Source: an uncultured Muribaculaceae bacterium (GTDB taxonomy: Bacteria > Bacteroidota > Bacteroidia > Bacteroidales > Muribaculaceae). Taken from it: a stretch of DNA of 44,574 nt. Both the position numbers and the translations under genes were made by a program. The DNA lies in contig CAJTSR010000022.1 of NCBI GenBank assembly GCA_910579035.1, forward strand, positions 1 through 44,574. Reading direction: 5' to 3'. The notes under the pieces were generated by a model. The model worked only from the letters and a program-made list of their open reading frames with translations. It searched no databases and was not told where the DNA came from. Shown one piece after another: positions 13,092 through 20,956 of this stretch. Within the stretch, counting starts at the first letter, position 1. Every line of letters begins with the position of its first letter.

Positions 13092-13127
13092 AGGTTAAGA
13101 ATCTCCCGCTAAGGGGATTCTTAACCT
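13092..13127 (-). terminator. attenuator-like hairpin between rplL and rpoB
   Basis: On the minus strand a 15-bp stem with one bulged base is formed by AGGTTAAGAATCCCC and GGGAGATTCTTAACCT, followed by TTTTGTGTC. It starts 23 nt after the rplL stop codon. The same place in Escherichia coli holds the partial terminator that sets the ratio of ribosomal protein to polymerase transcripts. Here it is likely a leaky terminator, because no strong promoter is evident behind it. Confidence 0.7.
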
Positions 13128-13149
13128 AATTACCTGAAAGACAGGTGTA

Positions 13150-13521
13150 TTATTTGAGTTCGACTTCAGCGCCAACTTCCTCGAGCTGTGCCTTGAGGGC
13201 TTCAGCTTCAGCCTTTGCGAGGCCTTCCTTAACGGTAGAGGGTGCGCCGTCAACGAGTTCTTTAGCTTCCTTAAGACCGAGGCCGGTGAGTTCCTTAACG
13301 AGCTTAACGACTTTGAGTTTTTCGCCGCCAGCGTTCTTGAGAACTACGTCGAAAGCCGATTTTTCTTCAGCGGCGGGGCCTGCGGCGGGACCGGCAGCAA
13401 CGGCAACGGCTGCAGCTGCGGGTTCGATGCCGTATTCTTCTTTCAGGATCTGGGCAAGTTCGTTTACTTCCTTGACAGTGAGGTTAACAAGTTGTTCAGC
13501 AAAAGCTTTGAGATCTGCCAT
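13150..13521 (-). CDS. rplL: 50S ribosomal protein L7/L12
   Basis: This 123-residue protein is the stalk protein L7/L12, present in several copies on L10 and recruiting translation GTPases. It shows the N-terminal dimerisation helix (AFAEQLVNLTVKEVNELAQ), an Ala/Pro/Gly-rich flexible hinge at about residues 35-55, and the C-terminal domain with EKSAFDVVL, GLGLKEAKELVDGAPSTVKEG and EEVGAEVELK. Length and start are typical. It lies 35 nt after rplJ, its partner in the stalk. Confidence 0.97.
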   Translation of the reverse strand: MADLKAFAEQLVNLTVKEVNELAQILKEEYGIEPAAAAVAVAAGPAAGPAAEEKSAFDVVLKNAGGEKLKVVKLVKELTGLGLKEAKELVDGAPSTVKEGLAKAEAEALKAQLEEVGAEVELK

Positions 13522-13556
13522 TTTTGTATGTATTTTGTTTGTTTGTTATTCTTTGA

Positions 13557-14081
13557 TTAGTTTTCTTTTTTCGAGAGAGTCTCGAGTATGCCGTGGAGCT
13601 TGCTACCACCGCTCTGGAGAGCGCTGACAACGTTCTTGGCGGGCGACTGGAGCAGAGCCACAACGTCTGCGATGAGTTCGTTCTTGCTCTTGATAGCGGC
13701 AAGTGCGTCGAGCTGGTCGGCACCGAGGTAAACGGTTTCTTCGACGTAAGCAGCCTTCAGCAGGGGCAGTGTATCGCCTTTCTTAACGAAGTCTTTGAGC
13801 AGTTTTGCAGGCGCGTTGCCCACGTTGGTGCACATCAGAGAGGTAGACTCCTTGAGTGCGGGGTAGAGCTCGGAGTAATCGCCTTCGAGGTTTTCGAGAG
13901 CCTTGCGGAGGAGCTTGTTCTTCACAACAACCAACTTGATGTCGGCGTTGAAGCAAGCACGGCGAAGTTCGGAGGTCTTTTCGGCATTGAGTCCGGCAGT
14001 TTCTACGAGGTAGAAGCCGTTGTATGCCTTGATAGTTTCCTCTATTTCGCGGATTATAATCGCTTTATCTTCCTTTTTCAT
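13557..14081 (-). CDS. rplJ: 50S ribosomal protein L10
   Basis: This 174-residue protein is L10, which anchors L7/L12 dimers to 23S rRNA. The N-terminal RNA-binding part is recognisable in FYLVETAGLNAEKTSELRRAC and IKLVVVKNKLLRKAL. The C-terminal helix that binds L7/L12 is present but diverges, as usual for Bacteroidota. Gene order rplK-rplA-rplJ-rplL is conserved. The gene begins 20 nt after rplA. In many bacteria L10-L12 represses its own mRNA; I cannot point to the binding site here. Confidence 0.95.
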   Translation of the reverse strand: MKKEDKAIIIREIEETIKAYNGFYLVETAGLNAEKTSELRRACFNADIKLVVVKNKLLRKALENLEGDYSELYPALKESTSLMCTNVGNAPAKLLKDFVKKGDTLPLLKAAYVEETVYLGADQLDALAAIKSKNELIADVVALLQSPAKNVVSALQSGGSKLHGILETLSKKEN

Positions 14082-14101
14082 TTTGTCGGTGTTGTTAGGG
14101 T

Positions 14102-14797
14102 TTAGGCTTCAATCGACTTGGGGTCAATCTTAACGCCCGGACTCATGGTGCTCGAAAGATAAATGCTCTTGATGTAGGTTCCCTTGGCGGTAGCGGGCTT
14201 CAGCTTGATAAGCACGTTGATGAACTCACGGGCGTTATCGCACATAGCCTCGGGCGAGAAGGATACCTTGCCGATCGAAGAGTGTACGATACCGTTTTTG
14301 TCGACCTTGAAGTCGATTTTACCTTTCTTCACTTCTTCGACAGCCTTAGCCACGTCGACAGTCACTGTGCCGCTCTTGGGGTTAGGCATCAGGCCGCGGG
14401 GACCGAGTACACGGCCGAGGGCACCGATTTTACCCATGATAGCGGGCTGGGTGATGATGACGTCGATATCGGTCCAGCCACCTTTGATTTTTTCGATATA
14501 TTCATCGAGGCCTACATAGTCGGCGCCTGCCGCTGTAGCTGCTGCTTCGGCATCGGGGGTGCAGAGCACGAGCACGCGCACCTGCTTACCGGTTCCGTGG
14601 GGAAGAGTAACGACACCACGAACCATCTGGTTGGCTTTACGGGGGTCGACGCCCAGACGGACATCGATATCAAGCGAAGCATCGAATTTGGTAAAGGTCA
14701 TTTCCTTCACGAGCTCGACAGCTTCTGCCAAGGTGTAAGTCCTCCCGGCTTCAAGCTTGGATAGGGCCAACTTCTTGTTTTTTGTAAGTTTACTCAT
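14102..14797 (-). CDS. rplA: 50S ribosomal protein L1
   Basis: This 231-residue protein is L1, the mobile-stalk protein near the E site. Characteristic blocks are FDASLDIDVRLGVDPRKANQ, the domain II stretch CTPDAEAAATAAGADYVG, the signature ALGRVLGPRGLMPNPKSGTV near residue 127 and the C-terminal KGTYIKSIYLSSTMSPGVKID. Length is normal. It starts 14 nt after rplK. L1 commonly also represses the rplKA mRNA; that is family knowledge and not visible here. Confidence 0.97.
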   Translation of the reverse strand: MSKLTKNKKLALSKLEAGRTYTLAEAVELVKEMTFTKFDASLDIDVRLGVDPRKANQMVRGVVTLPHGTGKQVRVLVLCTPDAEAAATAAGADYVGLDEYIEKIKGGWTDIDVIITQPAIMGKIGALGRVLGPRGLMPNPKSGTVTVDVAKAVEEVKKGKIDFKVDKNGIVHSSIGKVSFSPEAMCDNAREFINVLIKLKPATAKGTYIKSIYLSSTMSPGVKIDPKSIEA

Positions 14798-14811
14798 ATC
14801 AAGTGAAGTTA

Positions 14812-15255
14812 TTAGTTGTTAGAGGGGAACTGTCCTTTGACGGTGATACCCATACTTCTGGCCGTACCGGCAACCATTCGCATAGCCGATTCTATGGTAA
14901 AGCAGTTAAGGTCGGGCATTTTGTCTTCAGCAATAGCGCGCACCTGCTCCCATGTGATTTCGGCAACCTTGGTACGGTTAGGCTCTTTGGAACCGCTCTT
15001 TACCTTGGCGGCTTCTTTGAGCTGTATCGCAACCGGGGGAGTTTTAACAACGAAGTCGAAAGACTTATCGGTGTAGTAAGTGATTACTACAGGAAGAATC
15101 TTACCGGCTTTGTCCTGTGTGCGGGCATTGAATTGCTTGCAAAATTCCATGATGTTGATGCCCTTCGAACCTAGAGCGGGGCCTACAGGAGGCGAAGGGT
15201 TGGCTGCACCACCTTTAATCTGCAATTTGATTTGTCCAGCAATTTCTTTAGCCAT
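14812..15255 (-). CDS. rplK: 50S ribosomal protein L11
   Basis: This 147-residue protein is L11, which binds the GTPase-associated region of 23S rRNA. It shows the family N-terminus (GQIKLQIKGGAANPSPPVGPALG), the linker and the C-terminal RNA-binding domain ending in VAGTARSMGITVKGQ. The proline-rich N-terminal domain that senses stringent-response and release factors is intact. An 81-nt gap with a GGCC-rich small stem separates it from nusG. Confidence 0.97.
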   Translation of the reverse strand: MAKEIAGQIKLQIKGGAANPSPPVGPALGSKGINIMEFCKQFNARTQDKAGKILPVVITYYTDKSFDFVVKTPPVAIQLKEAAKVKSGSKEPNRTKVAEITWEQVRAIAEDKMPDLNCFTIESAMRMVAGTARSMGITVKGQFPSNN

Positions 15256-15336
15256 TGGTTTAATACTTAAAATAATTATACATAGCGTTATTACAGCAAA
15301 AGCCGCCGACCCGTAACATAGCCGCCGGCCAAGGCC

Positions 15337-15885
15337 TTATATACGCTCTACTTGCGAATTGTCCAGTTCCAGAGGTGTTTTTCGGCCAAATATCTTGACC
15401 ATCACCGTCAGCTTTCGTTTCTCGGCGTTTACCGTTTCGACAACGCCCTCGAAGCCCTTGAAGGGGCCGTCGCCTACCTTCACTTTCTCGCCCACAATAT
15501 AGTCGTTGATGCCTCCGTCGGGGTCGGCAAGTTCGTCGACCGCGCCGAGCATTCGCATCACCTCGGACTCGCGAAGACGCTCCGGCTTGGAGTTCTTCTC
15601 ACGGCCTCGGAGAAAATCGATTACATTGGTGGTATTGGTGAGTTCGTGAATCACTTCTCCGGTAAGGTCAGCCTCTATAAAGACATAGCCTGAATAAAGG
15701 TTTTTTTCCTTAACGACTTTCTTGCCGTTGCGGAGCGACATTACCTTCTCGGTGGGAATCAATACCTGAAAGACGTAGTTGCCGAGGTCAGTGCGTTTCA
15801 TCGAGCCTTCGATGATTTCCTTAACCTGAGCTTCCTTGCCCGAAATGGCACGCAGCACGTACCATCCTTTCTTGTTCTCTGCCAT
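15337..15885 (-). CDS. nusG: transcription termination/antitermination protein NusG
   Basis: This protein of about 182 residues is core NusG, which binds the beta' clamp helices of RNA polymerase and couples it to ribosomes or Rho. The NGN domain opens with GWYVLRAISGKEAQVKE and contains YSGYVFIEADL. The KOW domain holds VGEKVKVGDGPFKGFEGVVETV. I chose the ATG at 15885 because the only upstream in-frame start is a GTG at 15897 that adds four residues without homology. It lies between secE and rplK, the usual order. The window also holds a capsule-specific paralogue at 34218. Confidence 0.95.
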   Translation of the reverse strand: MAENKKGWYVLRAISGKEAQVKEIIEGSMKRTDLGNYVFQVLIPTEKVMSLRNGKKVVKEKNLYSGYVFIEADLTGEVIHELTNTTNVIDFLRGREKNSKPERLRESEVMRMLGAVDELADPDGGINDYIVGEKVKVGDGPFKGFEGVVETVNAEKRKLTVMVKIFGRKTPLELDNSQVERI

Positions 15886-15913
15886 TGACTTTACCACTAA
15901 AAGAGAAATGAGA

Positions 15914-16108
15914 CTACAAGCTGTATATTAGGTGCATCAATCTGTCGACCACCTGATCCATGATAAAGATTATCAGAGCGATAATCACGGAAGCTATCAT
16001 AACAATGATAGCCGACTTGATTAATTGCTTTCTGGAAGGCCAGGAGGTTTTGAAACGAAGCTCGTCGTAGGCCTCCTGTATATTCGTCAGTAGTTTCAGT
16101 TTCTTCAT
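15914..16108 (-). CDS. secE: preprotein translocase subunit SecE
   Basis: This 64-residue protein is SecE, the small clamp subunit of the SecYEG channel. It shows the amphipathic segment EAYDELRFKTSWPSRKQL and one membrane helix (about residues 29-53, rich in Ile, Val and Ala). I chose the ATG at 16108, which begins MKKLKLLTNIQEAYDE. A longer reading would run back into the tRNA-Trp gene and is not credible. Length is right for the short form of SecE. Confidence 0.95.
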   Translation of the reverse strand: MKKLKLLTNIQEAYDELRFKTSWPSRKQLIKSAIIVMIASVIIALIIFIMDQVVDRLMHLIYSL

Positions 16109-16123
16109 TTTTGTCTTTTTTAG

Positions 16124-16196
16124 CACGGGTTGAGAGGCTCGAACTCCCGACACCTGGTTTTGGAGACCAGTGCTCTACCGACTGAGCTAAACCCGT
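16124..16196 (-). tRNA. tRNA-Trp (CCA)
   Basis: A 73-nt cloverleaf on the minus strand begins ACGGGTTTAGCTCAG, has anticodon loop TCTCCAAAA region with CCA (complement at 16161-16163), the T-arm GGAGTTCGAGCCTC and a 3' half AACCCGT that pairs perfectly with the 5' end. CCA is not encoded. It sits between tuf and secE, the common bacterial arrangement. Confidence 0.95.
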
Positions 16197-16201
16197 ATGT
16201 T

Positions 16202-16243
16202 AGATAATGCCGGTTCGACCGACCGGCTTTCCCGGCATTATCT
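16202..16243. other. 12-bp stem-loop between tuf and tRNA-Trp
   Basis: AGATAATGCCGG (202-213 of this kilobase) pairs perfectly with CCGGCATTATCT (232-243), with an inner GC-rich loop that can pair further. A T-run (GTTTTTTAT) follows on the plus strand only, opposite to the operon. In the operon RNA it is therefore a stem without a U-tail, perhaps a processing site. On the plus strand it has the form of a terminator. Confidence 0.6.
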
Positions 16244-16275
16244 GTTTTTTATATCGCTACTGCTTTTGCAGAGGA

Positions 16276-17460
16276 TTAGTCGAGAATTTCGGTGATCTGA
16301 CCCGAACCTACTGTGCGGCCGCCTTCACGGATAGCGAAGCGAAGACCCTGATCGCAAGCTACGGGGTTGATCAGTTCGACGATGATTTCCACGTGGTCAC
16401 CGGGCATCACCATTTCTACACCTTCAGGAAGGGTGATTTCGCCGGTCACGTCGAGTGTGCGGATGTAGAACTGAGGACGGTAGTGGTTGTGGAACGGAGT
16501 GTGACGGCCGCCTTCTTCCTTCTTCAGGATATAAACAGAAGCTTTGAACTTGCTGTGGGGCTTAACTACACCCGGGTGGCAGATTACCATACCGCGCTTG
16601 ATGTCCTTCTTATCGATACCACGGAGGAGCAGACCTACGTTGTCACCAGCCTCACCCTGATCGAGGAGCTTGCGGAACATTTCAACACCGGTAACGGTGG
16701 ATTTGAGGTTTGCGCCAAGACCCATGATCTGAACTTCGTCGCCAACCTTTACGATACCTGTTTCGATACGACCGGTAGCAACTGTACCACGACCGGTAAT
16801 CGAGAACACGTCTTCAACAGGCATAAGGAAGGGTTTGTCAACGTCGCGGGGAGGCAGTGGAATCCAGTTGTCAACAGCGTCCATAAGTTCAATAACCTTT
16901 TCTTCCCACTGGGGTTCGCCGTTGAGCGCGCCGAGAGCAGAACCGCGGATGATGGGAGTTTCGTCGCCGTCGTATTCGTAGGCAGAGAGAAGCTCGCGCA
17001 TTTCCATTTCAACGAGGTCAAGAATTTCCTCGTCGTCAACAAGGTCGCACTTGTTGAGGAATACAACGATACGGGGAACGTTCACCTGACGGGCGAGAAG
17101 GATGTGCTCGCGAGTCTGGGGCATAGGACCGTCTGTACCTGCAACCACGATGATAGCGCCGTCCATCTGAGCAGCACCGGTAACCATGTTCTTAACGTAG
17201 TCAGCGTGTCCGGGGCAGTCAACGTGAGCGTAGTGACGGTTAGCGGTCTCGTATTCTACGTGAGCGGTGTTGATGGTGATACCGCGTTCCTTTTCTTCGG
17301 GAGCGTTGTCGATCTGATCGAACGACTTCACTTCAGAAAGACCTTTCTTAGCCAGAACGGTAGTAATGGCGGCGGTAAGGGTGGTTTTGCCGTGGTCAAC
17401 GTGGCCGATTGTGCCGATGTTAACGTGCGGTTTCGTTCTTTCGAATTTCTCTTTAGCCAT
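16276..17460 (-). CDS. tuf: elongation factor Tu
   Basis: This 394-residue GTPase brings aminoacyl-tRNA to the ribosome. GTPase motifs are complete: G1 GHVDHGKT near residue 18, G3 DCPGHADYVKNM, G4 NKCDLVDDEE, and domain 2 and 3 blocks such as FLMPVEDVFSITGRGTV and RPQFYIRTLDVTGEI. I chose the ATG at 17460 giving MAKEKFERTKPHVNIG; 22 further residues upstream have no family counterpart. It follows four tRNA genes and precedes tRNA-Trp, the tufB-type locus. Confidence 0.98.
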   Translation of the reverse strand: MAKEKFERTKPHVNIGTIGHVDHGKTTLTAAITTVLAKKGLSEVKSFDQIDNAPEEKERGITINTAHVEYETANRHYAHVDCPGHADYVKNMVTGAAQMDGAIIVVAGTDGPMPQTREHILLARQVNVPRIVVFLNKCDLVDDEEILDLVEMEMRELLSAYEYDGDETPIIRGSALGALNGEPQWEEKVIELMDAVDNWIPLPPRDVDKPFLMPVEDVFSITGRGTVATGRIETGIVKVGDEVQIMGLGANLKSTVTGVEMFRKLLDQGEAGDNVGLLLRGIDKKDIKRGMVICHPGVVKPHSKFKASVYILKKEEGGRHTPFHNHYRPQFYIRTLDVTGEITLPEGVEMVMPGDHVEIIVELINPVACDQGLRFAIREGGRTVGSGQITEILD

Positions 17461-17546
17461 AACTGTGCTATTATAATTATTAGTTGTTACTTCTTCAACA
17501 ATCAGCCGCGATAATGCAATAAGCACTACCGGGGCTTCTTACTTAG

Positions 17547-17618
<72 letters not shown>

Positions 17619-17630
17619 AAACAAAAATTG

Positions 17631-17703
17631 AGCGGAAGACGAGGCTCAAACTCGCGACCCTCAGCTTGGAAGGCTGATGCTCTATCAACTGAGCTACTTC
17701 CGC
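17631..17703 (-). tRNA. tRNA-Gly (TCC)
   Basis: A 73-nt cloverleaf on the minus strand: 5' GCGGAAGTAGCTCAGTTG, anticodon stem TCAGC/GCTGA around CTTCCAA (anticodon TCC), T-arm GCGAGTTTGAGCCTCG, 3' CTTCCGC pairing perfectly with the 5' end. Confidence 0.95.
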
Positions 17704-17721
17704 ATAAGAGAAAATTGGTTG

Positions 17722-17804
17722 TGGGCGAAGATGGATTCGAACCACCGAAGGAATTATCCAGCAGATTTACAGTCTGCCCCATTTGGCCACTCTGGTATTC
17801 GCCC
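17722..17804 (-). tRNA. tRNA-Tyr (GTA)
   Basis: An 83-nt tRNA with a long variable arm on the minus strand: 5' GGGCGAATACCAGAGTGG, anticodon stem CAGA/TCTG around CTGTAAA (anticodon GTA), a variable arm of class II type, T-arm GGTGGTTCGAATCCATC, 3' TTCGCCC. Tyr tRNA carries the G34 that Tgt, also encoded in this window, modifies. Confidence 0.95.
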
Positions 17805-17870
17805 TTGTATTCGCGGAAAGCCTCCGCCTGCTCCCGGCTCTTTGCCAGCCGCCGTAAGCAATCTCTTTCG

Positions 17871-17944
17871 AGCCTCTTGTCGGATTCGAACCAACGACCC
17901 CGAGATTACAAATCACGTGCTCTGGCCAACTGAGCTAAAGAGGC
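17871..17944 (-). tRNA. tRNA-Thr (TGT)
   Basis: A 74-nt cloverleaf on the minus strand: 5' GCCTCTTTAGCTCAGTTGG, anticodon stem CGTGA/TCTCG (one T-T mismatch) around TTTGTAA (anticodon TGT), T-arm GTTGGTTCGAATCCGAC, 3' AAGAGGC pairing perfectly. It is the first gene of the operon. Confidence 0.94.
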
Positions 17945-17999
17945 GTATTTTTCAATTTTCTCTTGCAGCGGGGAGCCTGTCTTTTCCCGTTTGCGGTTG

Positions 18000-18031
18000 C
18001 AAAGTTAAGCAAGATTTTTTACTCCCACAAA
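18000..18031 (-). promoter_or_regulatory. promoter of the tRNA-tuf-secE-nusG operon
   Basis: On the minus strand TTTG (18031-18028), a 20-nt spacer and TAACTTTG (18007-18000) match the Bacteroidota consensus at every fixed base. An A/T-rich tract lies directly upstream, as expected for a strong stable-RNA promoter. Transcription should start near 17993, about 50 nt before tRNA-Thr(TGT). Confidence 0.85.
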
Positions 18032-18190
18032 ATTTTTCGAACTATTTTTTATGCGAATTTTGCACATTTTTTAAAATTACACTGAATATCAGCGATTTAC
18101 CATCGTTAAAATTATGGCGTGATTTTGTTTTTGCTCTCCCGCACGCGCGCATACTTCGTCAACAAGACACATCAGTCCATACATTTTGAT

Positions 18191-18229
18191 AAAAATTGAG
18201 GCGACCCAGCCTTCGCCGCGCCGCCTCAA
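18191..18229 (-). terminator. terminator of nrdJ
   Basis: On the minus strand TTGAGGCG and CGCCTCAA form an 8-bp stem followed by TTTTT. The loop of 18 nt is GC-rich and can pair further. It begins 21 nt after the nrdJ stop codon. Confidence 0.75.
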
Positions 18230-18249
18230 GAGGCAGATTCTATGATGGT

Positions 18250-20778
18250 TTATCCGCATTTGGACGTGCCGCACGATGTGCAAATCAGGCAGCCCTCCTG
18301 ATATATGAGTGTTTCCTGTCCGCAATTGGGGCAGCGCTGGCCTTTGGCGGTCGTTCCGTTTGGCATGTATTTTTTGAGGGCGCGCTCCACGCCCATCTTC
18401 CATGTGTTGATCGACTGCGAGTCGAGTTCAAGCCCTCCGACGAGTTTAAGCACCTGGTCGATGGGCATTCCGTAGCGCAGCACGCCCGATATCAGCTTGG
18501 CGTAATTCCAAAATTCGGGGTTAAACTTGTCGCTTAGTCCTTCTATGGTCGTTTTATGACCGCGCTTGTTGATAAACTGGAAGTCGTATCTCTTGGCGCC
18601 GCTTTCATCCACGGCCTTTATTATCTTGCCGTGAGTTACCGATTTAGGTATGAAGATGCCGTCCTCGTCGTCGGCAAGGCCGGTAAACACCTCGTAGGGC
18701 ACGCCGTTGACAAGCCCAACAAAGGCAATCCACTTCTCCTTGTTATTCTGGAAGCGCACCACATCAGCTTCCAGCTCGATCGGACGCTTGGCAAGCACGG
18801 GAGCGTTTGCCTGCGGTTCCTCCTTTTTCTTTTCGACTGCCACAAGCACGCCCGAGCGCGAGCCGTCGCGGTATACCGTGCAACCCTTGCAGCCCGCGTG
18901 CCAAGCCTGGCGGTAGAGGCTCTCTACGGCCTCCACGCTTATATCGGCGGGCAGATTGATGGTTACCGAAATCGAATGGTCCACCCATTTCTGTATTTTG
19001 CCCTGCATCGTCACCTTCTCGTTCCAGTCAATCTCGTTGGCCGTGGCTCCGGCATAAGGCGATGCTGCCACAAGTTCGTCAAGCTCGGCCTGCGTGAACT
19101 GCTTGGCCTCGATACCTTTCACCCGCATCCACTCAAGGAATTTGGGGTGGTACACGATGTATTCCTCGAATGCGTCGCCGCTGTCGTCCACATAGTCGAT
19201 GCGCGCGCCGCTGTCGGCGGAGTTCACCTTGCGGCGGCGTTTGTACACCGGCATGAAAACCGGCTCGATGCCGCTCGACGTACGCGTCATAAGGCTCGTG
19301 GTGCCCGTCGGCGCGATAGTGAGGCAGGCAATATTGCGGCGCCCCACCTTAACCATGCGCTCGTAAAGCTCGGGAGATGCCTCGGCTATGCGCTGTATAT
19401 AGGGGTTCGACGCCTCGCGGGCGGCATCGTACACTTCAAAAGCCCCTCGCTGCTCGGCCATATTGACCGATTCGCCATACGCCGCAAGCGCTACTGCGCG
19501 ATGCACGCTCACCGAAAATTCCGTTGCCTCGGGCGTGCCGTAGCGGTAGCCCATGGCCGCAATCATATCGCCTTCGGCCGTGGTACCGAGGCCTGTACGG
19601 CGTCCGAGCAGTGTCTTGGCGCGTATTTTGCCCCACAACGACCGTTCGGGGCCTTTCACCTCTTCCGACTCGGGGTCGGCATCGATTTTCTCGAGTATGA
19701 GATCTATTTTCTCCATCTCGAGGTCGATTATGTCATCAAGGAGGCGCTGCGACTTGGCGGTAACTTCTGCGAGCTTGTCGAAATCGAAGCGTGCCTGAGG
19801 GGTAAACGGATTTTCAACGAATGAATAGAGGTTTATGGCAAGCAGGCGGCAGCTGTCGTAGGGACAGAGCGGTATTTCGCCGCACGGGTTTGTCGAAATG
19901 GTTTCAAAACCGAGGTCGGCATAGCAGTCGGGCACAGACTCCCTGCGTATGGTATCCCAGAAAAGCACGCCCGGCTCGGCCGACTTCCACGCATTGCCCA
20001 CAATTTTCTGCCACAATGCCCCGGCGTCGATTTCCTGCACCACCACCGGGTCGGAAGAATCCACGGGGAACTGCTGGCGGTAAGGCTGCCCCGACTCCAC
20101 GGCACGCATAAAGTCGTCGTCGATACGGACACTCACATTGGCTCCTGTCACCTTTCCGGGCGTCATCTTGGCATCGATAAACGCCTCGCTGTCGGGGTGC
20201 TTTATCGACACGCTCATCATCAGCGCTCCGCGACGCCCGTCCTGGGCCACCTCGCGGGTGGAGTTGGAGTACCGCTCCATAAAGGGCACAAGGCCGGTAG
20301 ATGTGAGAGCGGAGTTTTTCACCGGCATGCCTTTCGGGCGCAGGTGCGACAAGTCGTGTCCCACGCCGCCGCGACGCTTCATCAGCTGCACCTGTTCCTG
20401 GTCGATGCGTATTATGCCGCCATAGCTGTCGGGCTTACCGTCCAGCCCGATAACGAAGCAGTTCGACAGCGAGCCGACCTGAAAATTATTGCCTATTCCC
20501 GCCATGGGGCTGCCCTGAGGCACGGCATAGCGGAAATCGCGCAACAATCCGTATATTTCTTCCTCGCTCAGCGGCGACGGATATTTAGCTTCCACGCGGG
20601 CAAGCTCCGAGGCGATACGACGGTGCATATCGTCCGGACTTTTCTCATATATATTGCCGAAAGAGTCTTTCAGGGCGTATTTGTTCACCCAGACCTGAGC
20701 GGCGAGTTCGTCACCGCCGAAGTATGCCAAGGAAGCGCTGAACGCCTCCTCATAAGAATAAGCTGTCGGTTTTGCCAT
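18250..20778 (-). CDS. nrdJ: adenosylcobalamin-dependent (class II) ribonucleotide reductase
   Basis: This 842-residue enzyme reduces ribonucleotides to deoxyribonucleotides with an adenosylcobalamin radical, without needing oxygen or a separate radical subunit. Visible blocks are GSLSNCFVIGLDG with a redox cysteine, GVGHDLSHLRPKG, the active-site STNPCGEIPLCPYDSC, APTGTTSLMTRTSSGIEP and the C-terminal Cys-rich tail (CPNCGQETL and CTSCGTSKCG) that recycles the active-site disulfide. No N-terminal ATP-cone is seen. Length fits the long Bacteroidota form. It is transcribed alone from the promoter at 20818-20849, divergent from uvrB. Confidence 0.93.
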   Translation of the reverse strand: MAKPTAYSYEEAFSASLAYFGGDELAAQVWVNKYALKDSFGNIYEKSPDDMHRRIASELARVEAKYPSPLSEEEIYGLLRDFRYAVPQGSPMAGIGNNFQVGSLSNCFVIGLDGKPDSYGGIIRIDQEQVQLMKRRGGVGHDLSHLRPKGMPVKNSALTSTGLVPFMERYSNSTREVAQDGRRGALMMSVSIKHPDSEAFIDAKMTPGKVTGANVSVRIDDDFMRAVESGQPYRQQFPVDSSDPVVVQEIDAGALWQKIVGNAWKSAEPGVLFWDTIRRESVPDCYADLGFETISTNPCGEIPLCPYDSCRLLAINLYSFVENPFTPQARFDFDKLAEVTAKSQRLLDDIIDLEMEKIDLILEKIDADPESEEVKGPERSLWGKIRAKTLLGRRTGLGTTAEGDMIAAMGYRYGTPEATEFSVSVHRAVALAAYGESVNMAEQRGAFEVYDAAREASNPYIQRIAEASPELYERMVKVGRRNIACLTIAPTGTTSLMTRTSSGIEPVFMPVYKRRRKVNSADSGARIDYVDDSGDAFEEYIVYHPKFLEWMRVKGIEAKQFTQAELDELVAASPYAGATANEIDWNEKVTMQGKIQKWVDHSISVTINLPADISVEAVESLYRQAWHAGCKGCTVYRDGSRSGVLVAVEKKKEEPQANAPVLAKRPIELEADVVRFQNNKEKWIAFVGLVNGVPYEVFTGLADDEDGIFIPKSVTHGKIIKAVDESGAKRYDFQFINKRGHKTTIEGLSDKFNPEFWNYAKLISGVLRYGMPIDQVLKLVGGLELDSQSINTWKMGVERALKKYMPNGTTAKGQRCPNCGQETLIYQEGCLICTSCGTSKCG

Positions 20779-20817
20779 GGTTTATTGTGTACAGACCGAT
20801 TAAGTCGGTTCAAGGCG

Positions 20818-20849
20818 CAAATTTGGCAATTTTTCCGCTGATAGGCAAA
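20818..20849 (-). promoter_or_regulatory. promoter of nrdJ
   Basis: On the minus strand TTTG (20849-20846), a 20-nt spacer and CAAATTTG (20825-20818) give a perfect -33 box and a -7 box that keeps TTTG but has CA in place of TA. The leader would be about 35 nt and contains a small 5-bp stem (ACCGA/TCGGT). Confidence 0.5.
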
Positions 20850-20906
20850 TGGCGGAGCCGAAATATATAATAGTGTTAATAACTCGCAGACAAGAGCGCG
20901 CACAGC

Positions 20907-20937
20907 ATTGCCATACGCCAAATTTATCGTATCTTCG
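20907..20937 (+). promoter_or_regulatory. promoter of uvrB-ygiQ
   Basis: ATTG (907-910), a 19-nt spacer and TATCTTCG (930-937) each differ from the Bacteroidota consensus by one base. The predicted start near 20944 leaves a very short leader before the uvrB ATG at 20957. No SOS-type operator could be recognised. Confidence 0.5.
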
Positions 20938-20956
20938 TGGGTTAAACTACAAACTT

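Larger units (their letters stand above)
17945..18249. other. 305-bp intergenic region: tRNA-tuf promoter and nrdJ terminator
   Basis: No gene is seen here. The left half holds the promoter of the tRNA-tuf operon (18000-18031) with an AT-rich upstream tract at about 18032-18110. The right end holds the nrdJ terminator (18191-18229). Nothing else stands out. Confidence 0.7.

Noticed and set aside
16109..16153. N-terminal extension of secE
   Set aside because: The extra 15 codons run into tRNA-Trp and have no counterpart in SecE proteins.
17461..17526. N-terminal extension of EF-Tu by 22 residues
   Set aside because: EF-Tu begins MAKEKFERTKPH; the extension is the leader between tRNA-Thr and tuf.
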